In this document: piece by piece, positions 22,701 through 34,700 of the stretch
Numbering within the stretch: the stretch's first letter is position 1
How the letters are laid out: every line of letters starts with the position of its first letter
Assembly: GCA_038373885.1 (NCBI GenBank)
Contig: JAWZYV010013538.1
Coordinates: 1 to 64,000 of the forward strand
Direction of reading: 5' to 3'
Length of the DNA: 64,000 nucleotides
Source of the DNA: Cheiracanthium punctorium
Lineage: Eukaryota > Arthropoda > Arachnida > Araneae > Cheiracanthiidae
Position numbers and translations under genes: made by a program
Notes under the pieces: generated by a model
Told to the model about the DNA's origin: nothing
What the model saw: only the letters and a program-made list of their open reading frames with translations
The model's database searches: none

Positions 22701-25700
22701 AAGATTATTTGCTATTTGTAACTAATTGTATTTTTGTACTACAGCACACTTGTTATTTGATGTGGGCAGGCTTGTTGAATTCACATTTTGTACTGTGTGG
22801 AAAAAAAATTATCACATTCTAAATGTAGTAAGAAGCACTGACTACATACAATGAAGATCTTGTACTTAAAATGTTGAACTTTAAGACAAGTTTTAATGTG
22901 AAGAAATGTTTAATTGACAATTTAAAATTCTGCATTGATTTTATGAATATTATTCTTTATAATATTAACCTTTTGTTAGTGGCATGACTACCAGGAAAAA
23001 ATAAAGACCACAGCCTGGAATCTATACTGAATGTGTACTACCTTTGTTTGCTTTTACTATACATGTGTTATTACTTAACTTTAATAATTTTGAAAGTTAA
23101 AAAAAAATTCTGACTTCTAAAAAGCAGGAAGTATTATGTTCTACACATAAAAAAAAAAAATAATAGTAATAATAATGAATGTACCGTAATAATTTTTTAT
23201 CTAGCGGATGGATTTAAAAATTCTTTTAAATTCAAAAGTGGATAGCTAAGGGATGCTCCCATATTAATTTGATTATGTTCTGATGATATTATCATTTGAA
23301 AATCAAAACAAACTGTGTTTTTAAACAAATGCTTATTGGGCTGCCAGTAATACTGTTAGAAGTAATGGTACAGCTTGGATATTTGTCACATGGCAAGATG
23401 AAACATTTCGCACTGTTAAATATGTTAATCTGTCAAGGACTGTGTATAGCAGTATTTAGAGAACTGTTTCAAATGCAGTCATAATGGGAAATGATTATCC
23501 ATTATGTGCATGCACAAATCACCAAAGAATTAAAAGTTGCTGCTGGTGGCAGATATTCAAGATTTTCTGCTAGAATTTTTCATTATAGTGAAGTAATTTG
23601 AAATCTGTTTCGCTCTCTCTCTCTCTCTTTTTTAATCATACTTCTCAGTAAATGGTGTTAAGTTTTAATAATATTCTCTCCTCTTTCTCAAATATTGTGT
23701 TCAACATTTTTAAAAATTTTATTATTCTAGGTATTTTGGATCATCAAAAGATTTACCTGGTGTTAAAGAATTATTTGAACAAGAACGTAAGTATATTGTT
23801 ACAAAAATTTGCTTGTAAACTATTTACTTTAAGGTACATCCAACAGTAAATATGTTTAATTATAGTCAGTTAATTATGCTTTTCATAAAAAATTCTTAAT
23901 ATAGATTAGCTTTGTTTTATTAGTAAGTAAACAGTACAGTGTTCCTGCTTATATCCTAATTAACAATTTTAGTACATAAATTTAAACTCTAAGAATACGT
24001 TTAAGCATTTTTCCAAAGAAACACTGCTTTAAATTTTGTTTCTTATATAAATTTTATCATAAGTAATATAAATTCAATATTTAAGTACAGTTTTAAAAAG
24101 TGTATTTTACCTGTGGAGCTGCGGTAATTTATAGGTATTATATAGGTTTATGAATTCAGTGGTTATCAAATACTTAGCAGAACTTTTCTTTATTTAAAAT
24201 ACAATCAAACCTGTCTATCTTGAATCTCTTGGGAAAGGAAAAAAAATTCAAGAGGTTTCAAGTTATAGGGTTTTAAATATTTACTTAAAAAATGTCTTGA
24301 CAACTGATGTTGTTGAAAAATACAGTGATATGATTGTAGATTAATTATGCATACATCCAAAACTTTTTTTTATAATATGTAATGTATGTTTAGCAATAAA
24401 TACAAATTGTCACAATTACTTTTGATATCTAACTTTCTTTGTTTTGATTAGCTTTCTAAAGTTAATATGAGCTGAAACTTTCTTGTGGTCAACACTTTCC
24501 TGAGATTTAAGAAGTTTTTAAGAGTTCTACAGTCTTCTCTGCTTCTTTTGTTGTTCTTTTTAATGCATTGGTATGCAGCTTTTTTTTGTTGAAAAAGATG
24601 CTCTTTAAGCATAATTTTAGTAACATACATTATTCAAAATTTGAGATACAGAGGTTTTAAAGGATATTGATTTGCAATAAACTTGGAAAATACATTAAAT
24701 TGAGGTTATAAATATAGGACATTTTTGAGATTTCTAGATACAGAGATATTTGAGATAAACAGGGTCAAGATAGATAGGTTTGACTGTAGTTGAATATATA
24801 GATATGTATGTAACACTTATACAGCTATGTGACAGTTTAATGAAAAATATTGACAGAGAGAGACTACTGACTAATACTAATTAATTGTAATGATTCTTGA
24901 TTACCTTTTAATATTTTTATTTGTATTTAAAACTTATTTAATTAGGTAAAAGGAGACATATTAATGTATTAGAGATATATGTTTACATTCAAGCAAATGT
25001 TATTTCTGCATTCACCATCATGAGAGTTTCAGGTGGTCTATCAGATGAAACTAGTTGCATGTGGTTGTTTTGGTGAAGACACACACACACACACAAAAAA
25101 TGCTGTATTTAAAATAACCAATTCTATCAACCTGCATTATTCTGTAGGTCGATAGCATTGACTATTTTGGTTTCTACAACCAAAATAGTACAACTTTCCA
25201 AAAGTTTTATGGTGATATTAAAATTAATATTATTATAAATGTTATATGCTAAGTCTCCAAGTGTCTTACAATTTGCAGTTTCTCTGCAGATAAGTACACA
25301 GTATGTTTATTTTGAATTAGTTATATAGTCCCCCCCCCCCATTTATTATATGCAAAGATAAAAAAATTTATGACTCTAAGAAAGTTTCTTTCCTTTTTTT
25401 TTTGGGGGGGGGGGGGAGGCTTTTGGTGTTCTTTTTTTTTATGTGCTCATCCTCCAAACTCAGCTAGTCCAAATTTGTGAAGATGCTTCATGAGATCATC
25501 ATGTCCGGTTTTCACTGTGAAGTTAGCAACTCGAGTAGGTCTGGGCAAATCAGAGGGAATGGGATTATCCATCCCTCAGAACAAGATTAAAGAACCCCAA
25601 GTCTTTTCCCTCACAGATGATGAAATAGTATCATGATAACTAGACCTAGACCTAGAAATAATAATTCTCTTAATGCTATGGTAATTGACATGGGTATTTG

Positions 25701-28700
25701 GCTGTGGAAGGCTAGATCCGACACTTGCAAGGGAGTCTGCTAATCAATACCTGCGATACCACAATGGCCCTCCAAACATTATAATATGTTACAAGTATAA
25801 TAATTTAATATTTTGTTTCATTATAAAGTTAGTTTGTTACCAAAGTTTAACTGCTACAGTATCATGGAATGGGAACTATTTAATGAAAACTAAATGTTGT
25901 TTTAAATAAAGTTGACTGTACAGTATGGAACCTGTTATCAGAAATGGTTGGGACCGGGTGTATTCTGGATAACTGGTTGGGGATTAACATGATATCTACT
26001 GATTTGATTGGTAGCATAAATGTTACTCTCTATTTTTGATTAGAATTAAACATTAATTTTTAATATATTAGAAAAATAATATAAAAAAAACTCTAATATG
26101 ATCAAGATAAATAATAATGATTTAGAGAGGAAGTAAATATATAACTTCTTGAAAACTTAGTCACACACTAAAAAAATAAATAAAATACCTTACCAGATTG
26201 CTTACTTTATAAATTCTAGCTGTAGTACTCAAAATAAAAAAAACAAAAACATAAGAAATATTTAAAAAAAACTCATTTTTTGCTTTTCTTTAGGAGAAAA
26301 TGGGAATTTAATCAATTGAAAAATGATTCTGGATAACTGGTTTCCGGATAAGAGGTTCCATTCTGTATTAATAAATTATCATGTGCTTCTATAATAAGCC
26401 TAAGTATTATGCGCTCTAATAAACCTAAAAATAATTCTGAATATTTACATTTGCTTTATAAAAAACTCAGCTGTTCGAGCCTCGTCTGGGCGAGATCCCC
26501 CTGAACCCCCCTAATTTTATAGTTTCATTATTGCCATATTAAAACGATATTAATTGACTTCGTCATTTTATCGCTCATTTTTCGAGTATTTTGCCTGGTA
26601 ACCCTATGTTGAAATTTTTATGATTGTAACCTATTTATAGAAAAATACATGGGATGCATATTCTACAGCTTACGAAATATTGTAACAACAGATTAAAGCT
26701 GTTGTGAACTAATAGTATTTAAATATATGTAAAAAATACATGTGAAGCATATTCTATAGCTTACGAAATACTGTAACAATAGATTAAAGCTGTTGTGAAC
26801 TAATAGTATTTAAAAATACATGTAAAATTATGTCGCATACTTTTATGTCACTTTTCTATGTCACATTTTTCAATAAAGGGTGTTGAGAGATAAAATGACA
26901 TAGTCATTAATATTTACAAAAATCTTGCAATTATCAAGTGCAATAAAACCTCTAAATAGCAGATACCAGCAAGGCCACAATTTGTCTACTAATGAGATTT
27001 GTTCGCTATCAAGGAGTGCTGATATTGATAGAAAAATCTCATAATATTTAAAAACTTGACATTAATACATATGTTTAAATATAATTGGTGAATATGTTGT
27101 CATACATTAAAATTGATAAAATTGAATGCACTTACTTTCCTAGTGAAACTGCTTCAGCTTTATAAAAATTAATTAAATCTAAATCAATTTTTTTTTTCTG
27201 CAAACTAATTTATTTAAAAAAAAGAAGGAAAAAACCACAAGTGTTTGCTTTACATATCTATAATTATTACATTTATATTAGTTACATTTTTTTTCTAAGA
27301 AAATGTTTAGTTTATTTATTTATTTATTAAATTTAGTCTACTGTCCATAAAAATGTTTGCAATGCTTTTTTGAATAGCAATGATGTTGAGATTATAACAT
27401 TTTTTAGAGTGGGATAACTAAAGCAATATGACCTTCTTGAAGAATTTTTTCATTGTTAAAAAAAGTGAAGTTAATCCACACATTCTAAGATGGAAACATT
27501 GAAAGCCTGTCTGTTAACAAGAGTGCTAAAGAAGAATGAAGTGCATTATCTGCCTGTCCAAAAGTCCTGTGGGTTAAAAATATAAGTTAATTGGGAGTGT
27601 CCGTTAAGGGTGGTTTTAGTATATGCATATTTTTTCCACTCATAATTTTTTGCTGGTCATTAAAGATGTACATTTTCTTTTTTAATTACTACTTAAACTA
27701 AAAACTTCATTATGAAGCTATACAGCAGATAGTGATTGCTTATATGAGAGTGATATGAAAAATTAAATAATGCCTGTTTGAGCACACACACCATTGTGGC
27801 AGTTAATTGCTGGTAAAGTAAACAAACCAACAAGGTAGTTAAAGAAAGGTTTAAAAAATGCAAAATGGGAAGTTTGGTCAAAAATTATGAATTATCTATA
27901 TATTGTGTAAAATTAGAAATTATTATCTAAATGGTCTTAATTCGACCCTCTTACAAATATCACATTTAATTCTTTGAGGCAATAATAGTCTTCTTTTCAA
28001 ATATCTTCAAGCTTACTAAGTGCTTAATGTATGCTTATTAAGTAAGCAAACTAAAAATTTGAAAAATATGATGCAACAAATGAAAATTTTACCTAAATTA
28101 CTTATTTCCAAACATTTGTGTTAGTGTTTGTTTTAAAACCTTAGGATGCTCCAATCAGAGCTTTTTATGAACAATGTACAGTACCATAATCAGTTAGTAG
28201 TATATTTCTGTTGTGCCAGGAATTTCAATTATTTTTTCCCCTATTCTAACCCCTCATCAAAGAGAATTTTATCAGAATCTGACTCAGAATCTTCTTCATT
28301 TGTTGAACCTTAAAAAATGTTTACCTTCTAAACACAGAATAATTTCTTCGTCTGTCATTTGACTGATTCATCCCTATTGAGGATTCAATGTACAGTGTTC
28401 TTCATACAATGATTCACCTTCAAATTTTTTCTTGGCATACAGGAGTAACTCCCTTGCCCTTCCTTTGCAAAATTTCTGCTAAATTCAGACCCCACATAGT
28501 CATCATTTTCAGTGTGGATGAATAGAGATGACCATAAATTGTGCCAAACACTAACTGCCTTGTCACCAAATTTCCGACCAGTTGTCATTTTAGAAAAAAT
28601 TAATAAGGTATGGAAAATCAACAGTTTGCTATGAAAATAATTCACCATGATGATGAATGTGTCGCATTCATTGTTAAATTTCAATTTTAGTTAACTGCTA

Positions 28701-31700
28701 GTTTCACTGTTTATGTATGTGTGTGTGTTTCTGGAGATTGCAGATATTTGGGAGTCGACTGCAGTTACAAAAATATTTAGTCATATGAATTTTTGTTTTT
28801 TAACTAATACTCACATTGTTTATTTATTTTTATGCTTGTATCTCATTTTTCTGTATATTTGTTTAAAAAAAAAATAGCTCCCCCACCACCTAGAAGAACT
28901 CGTGCAGAAATGATGAAGCATATTGATGCAGATTATTATGGGTATCGTGATGATGATGATGGTACACTTATTCCTTTAGAAAAAATAAAAAGTGAACAAT
29001 TGGCAAAAGAAGCCCGAGAAAAATGGCTAGCAAATAAAGATAACACAAATATGGAAACAGATGAAAATGATATTATTGCAATTGCTGATGAGCATATGGT
29101 TAGTATTATTTGTTGAGATATTTAACTGATATATAATAAGATGTGATGTTTTCATTAATGAAATAGGCATTTAAATAGAATTTTAACAGTTTTAAAAATG
29201 AAACGCAAAACTTAAAAAATTAGTATTGGTGAAAAATAAGTATTGAAAGATAAGTAGTTTTAATTTATATGAGGCTTGCATTACAGAAATAAAATGTATA
29301 TCATTCAAAGTGTCTATCTTTTGTACTTGCATCTGCTATACTTACCTAATTTGATGCTATACCTTAAACCTGGCAAGTTCTTGTAGTGATGGGTTGAAAG
29401 GATCTAGCTGTACTTCCATGGCGAAACTACTCCCAATATGAACCTGTATCGTAGCCTATGTTATATTGTAGAGGGCGCTGATAGTAGTTATTAGCCCTAT
29501 GTTCTAGTTAATTAAGAAGCTATTTGAAAAAAAAAAAAAAAAAAGTGTCCAGAGACGATTTTTTTAAAAGCCAGATATCTGGTCAGTTGTTAATTTTAAT
29601 GCTAGGAAAATAAATCTAAATGAAAGTGTTATAGTACACTTTACAGTTAATTTATAGCAGTTTCCTATGGGACAAGTATAAATAAAAGTATTAAAAAAGG
29701 TAAATAAAAATTTTGTCAATCAATTTCTATCAGATTTAATCGAATTACCACTTTGAAAAAAATATGTAATAATTGCCTATGTCTTGCCTAACAGCTTGCC
29801 AAGTTTCATTTAAATCCAAGAGGTTCTACATTTTGGGGGGGGGGGAAGTAAGTGGACCTTCTTATGACTAGTATGTTGACGCTTTTAATTTGTATTACAT
29901 TTCAATAATCTTTGAAAAAATTGCATTTCAACAGCTCATAAAATGTATATCAACACTTAGTGGAATCAACTAGCCTATTACAATGTTTTTTTAAATATGT
30001 AATAATAATTTAATAATTTCTAATAATAATTTATGTTAAATAATGAAAATCATATTGGTGATTCTCTTGGTCTGCAAACTCTTTTACATCAAAATAATCT
30101 TAAAATTGCAGACCATGTATTTGAGTCGCTGAGTTGTGACTCACAGCTGGAATCGACGAAAACAACATTTTCACCAACTGCTTGTACGTGTACTCATGAA
30201 CACATCGTAATTAATGAAGATAGTGAAGATGATGAATAAAAGTTATTTTTTTATGAATATCAGTTTAATTATTACTGAGAAAAGATCATTCAATTTCCTT
30301 TTAAACCTTTCATGCTCAATATTATTGAAAAACTAAAAATGTAATAAAAAAGCATTGACATAGTAATCCAGTTGTGAGTCAGCACTTCGTCAGAAAGCGT
30401 ATGTTTTATGTTTTGTCTATCATTCACATTTTTAATGATTTTATTGTGCAACTCTACTTCGGAAAATATATATGTTCCATATATATTTTGTAGGTATCCA
30501 GTAATGCAACAAAGAGATCTTAAGTTCGGTAACATTTTGTTGTCTAAAACATTATCTAAGAGCCACAACTTTTGCAAAATTGTGCAGTAAACTGCTTCGA
30601 CAACCCAACCTACTTTAGTCACTTTCCTAGAAGACTCATTAGCTTCAGTAGTTGCAAGTTGATACCATCTTCCTATTATTGCTGGCATAAGCAGTTGGCA
30701 GCCTTTCTTGGTAATGTACATTTCAACGACTCTAAATCAGCAGTCTGCAATTTTAAGATCGTTTTGATGTAAAAGAGTTTGCAAACCATGAGGATCACCC
30801 AATATGTTTTTCATTATTTAACATAAATTAATATTGCATATTAAATTATTACATATTATTAAATTATTATTACATCTTAAACATTGTAATAAGCTAGTTG
30901 ACACCACGAAGCATTGATATACATTTTAGGAGCTGTCAAAATGCAATTTTTTCAAAGATTATTGGAATGTAATACAAATTAAAAGTGTCAGCATAGTAGT
31001 CATAAGAAGGTCCACTTACCACCATCGTTTTTTACTCTCGGAAATAAAATGTGGCTGAAAATAGCAAAAAACCACTTAAAAATTAGTATTCAGTCCTATA
31101 TCCAATAGCAAAAAACCACTTAAAAATTAGTATTCAGCCCTATATCCTACTTTGTTTATGGTCTTAGTTTTTAATATGTAGTCACATTAAACATGCATGA
31201 TTTTGTAGGCATAAAAATGTTTTTTTTATTTAATTTGTTTAAAAATGTAACTTTTTTAGCATTGTAATTGTAGCCCTTCTAAGATTGAATATTCTTTTAT
31301 GTAAACTCTATTGCTGATGACAATTGTATGTTGACTGAAGTAGATAGTCAACTAAGGGATTGAGAAATAATTAAGTAAATTTCAATTATTCTTTTTAAAA
31401 TGGTCATAAAAATAGTTTTTAATTAGTTTTAATCATGGAATAAAATCTAATTATGAAATCTTGTGTATAATCTGTAACTTAAGGGAACATTCACGTCATT
31501 ATATTCTCTTAATTCTTTTTTTTTTTAAAGTATTTATTCTATGTTGTGTTTGATTTATGTTTCATGATTTGAATTTTGCTTTTTAGAGTGATGGGGAACA
31601 TTCAGATGATGACAATAGGTCTGATGAAGAAAAGGAACCAAGATTTATTGCACATGTTCCTGTTCCAACACAACAACAGGTAAATTTTTATTTTTCACAT

Positions 31701-34700
31701 GTAGTCAAGTAGCCCATATACTCATCTTATTTGAAGAATTATTTAATGACCTGCAGAATCTAAAATGTTCATAGAATTATTTTGCTGGTAGCATAATTTT
31801 TACATCACTGTTTGCTGACTTGACACGAAAACTTAAACAGCTTTAAAATTAGCACTTTAGTTTTTAATTTGATTTGTCCTTGAAATTTTAAAATTATAAA
31901 TTGGAAATAGAGTCTTTGGTAAATAAAATTAAAATTTCTTGAGAGAGAGAGAAAAAATAAAACTTTAAAAAAATCCTTCAATGTTAATGTGCTCATGAAA
32001 ATGCACTCATTCCTTTATTTTTCTCCACTTCCTTTGGCTGTATTCATACCCTGTAAGAATTTCGGAAATGTTCATTTATTAGAAATCACTGATAGCATCA
32101 TATTAATTAGTAATATAAAAATTTAAAGTAACTTAAATGAGTTAAGGAGCTGAAAGAGAACATTATATAACAGAAAAGTAATTAAAATTTGTACTTGGGA
32201 TCTGTATTTGGTGTTGGGATAATTTGGTTTCAATACTTAGTACATAGTCTAAATATCAACAAAGGAATATTTAGAGATTTAACTTGAATTTAGTACTGTT
32301 TTACGTGGGCTATTGAACTATTTCAATGTGTGCTTGGGCAACAGCAAGTATGGAGATGATTGCATTATAATCTCCATTTAGCATGGTCCAAAATAATGGA
32401 TGTAATTATGGTGAGAAAGGCCAATATAACTGATTATGGTAACCTAGAAATTCCTTTTCAATTCTTTCTGATAGCAAGTTTTTTTAATAGCTTTTTCAAA
32501 CTTAACTTTAATATTTAATTGGTTTTTATTAAACAGAGAGCTTTATGTTTGTATTGATTGTTTATTCATAGTTTTGGGTAAGTTAGCATTGATTTGGTAG
32601 TATTTTATAGTGAATAATTTTATTTATTTATTATTTATTTTGTTTATTTGCCAAGTAGTAAAAAATTTTTTGTTTTTTATATTTGATGGGGTGAGCATAA
32701 AGGATATATTTTGATTTTAATGGTGAAATAATTTATGCAAGGTATTAGTTGCGAATTGCATGTTTTTTATTTGCTACGATTTTTAACCGTTTTCTTTTTA
32801 GATATTCTTGATTCAATAATTCAAAATTTGTTTTAACAGTAGGTTGGAATTAATATTTACGGGAATTCTATTTGATCAAAGTTTTATATGTACGTACATA
32901 CTTGTAATATCTGTTTAAAAATTACAGCATATTGAAAAAGATGTAAAATTCATTAAAAATTTTACAAGTAAAATTACAAAACGGTGATTATTTCCAGTGA
33001 CTTTGTTGATTGTTAGTATTGAAATTACAAAAAATATATAAAATTGTTTGCTGCATTTTGTTATTTTACTTATTTTTGTAGAGTTCTATTATTTCTGATC
33101 ATCAAATCTCTTGGAGACCGGTAATTTAGAGGCTTTTTTTTCGGTTTCCAAAGAATCACCAAGATAGGGCTTGCATTGTAGCTGCACCTAGGTTTATATT
33201 TTTCCTTCCACAAAAGTGCAATAGGCAAGTGGTGTGGTAAATTTTGCTGGTTTACCGCTCTTCTGGTGGTCTGCTGTGTGAGGTGCTACCATTTATGTGA
33301 TATCCCATGTTAAAAGAATTACCATTAGCTGATAGGAAGTTAGCACTTGGAATTATTTTACTGTAGTATAAGCATATTAAATACGGTTATTCATCTGCTT
33401 ATTATTAAGCGTGTATTTTTAAAAAAAAATATCTTTCAAATTTATTAACCTTTATGTAATATCAAAAATTTTGTAACTAAAAAAAAAAACACTAGAATCT
33501 CCTTTTTAAAATATTGTGTCATATTTGTGAAGAATGTTTTTACAAAAACTACAATGAAATGTTTTAATCCATTAAGGTCATCTGCAGTATGACTGGGCTA
33601 ACACAATGTTCATGATGTGTAAATTATATGATGAAATTAAACAGTTGTCCACATTATAATGTGTTTTCTTAGGTATATTAATGCCTTAACTTAAACCTAA
33701 AAAACAGTGTTATATATTGTAGAAATGAGGCATTTTACAATTGAGGCTGTCTTCTATAAACCAAGTATTATTATTATTATTATTATTATTTTTTTATCAT
33801 GAATTGCACTGATATGGTTTTTGTGTCATGTTACAATCACCCCAGATTTATATTCATATGATTGTAACAGCAAACTTTTCATCACAAGTTTTACAATCAT
33901 GAATATTTTAACACTGACATTTTGTATGGATCTGAATGGTGTTGAGCAGAGGTCTCCAACTTATGCCTGTGGGCCATGGCATCTACCAATCATTTTACTT
34001 GTGTCTGCTGATGTGCCACCACATTAAAAATGTATGAGTTTTGGATAAAATATTGCTTTAAAGGTTTTCTCATTTTTAATGGACAACCACACAAAAGTAA
34101 AATGCTGTCGAACACAAATCTAAGCAAAATGTGACTGATATCTTTTCCCCTTGACCTGTATAATCCACCCAGATGTTTTGCTAAAAGTCACATAGATGTT
34201 GATATATTTTCCTTTATAAAGAATTTTATACATCGTAGATTTTGCATGCATTATTTGTTTTACATAAGTGTATTAACAATAATTTTTTTATGCTAAATTA
34301 TGCTTGAAAATTGCAAATAAAACTATGATCACCTCTAAATTCATTTGAAAAAACAAATTGTGTTCTCCTTCCAACCCACATTCTAGAATGTGCTCTTAGG
34401 TAAAGAGTTCGGTAAAACAGGTTGTGGACGCCTGATGTACCGTGTTTTGATAGCTTCGAAATTTTTAAGATTCTTATGATGGCAAATGATTAAATGTGTC
34501 ATACAGTATTGTTACTAACACTGTAACACCAAAGTTTTGTTTACTGAGAATAATGTTTTATGTTATTCAACTTGATGAAAATTTTAATCCACGACTATCA
34601 TAATTGTATGAAAAATATTTTGTGTCACTTATATTTTATTAAATAAACCTTGAAAGAGTATCACTTTCAAAGCTTATTTAATAAAATATTTGCAATTATT

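Noticed and set aside
28225..28684. Minus-strand frame with an acidic EEDSESDSDK-type tail as a transposase or gene fragment
   Set aside because: Several stops separate the acidic tail from the 99-codon frame, and I recognise no family motif.
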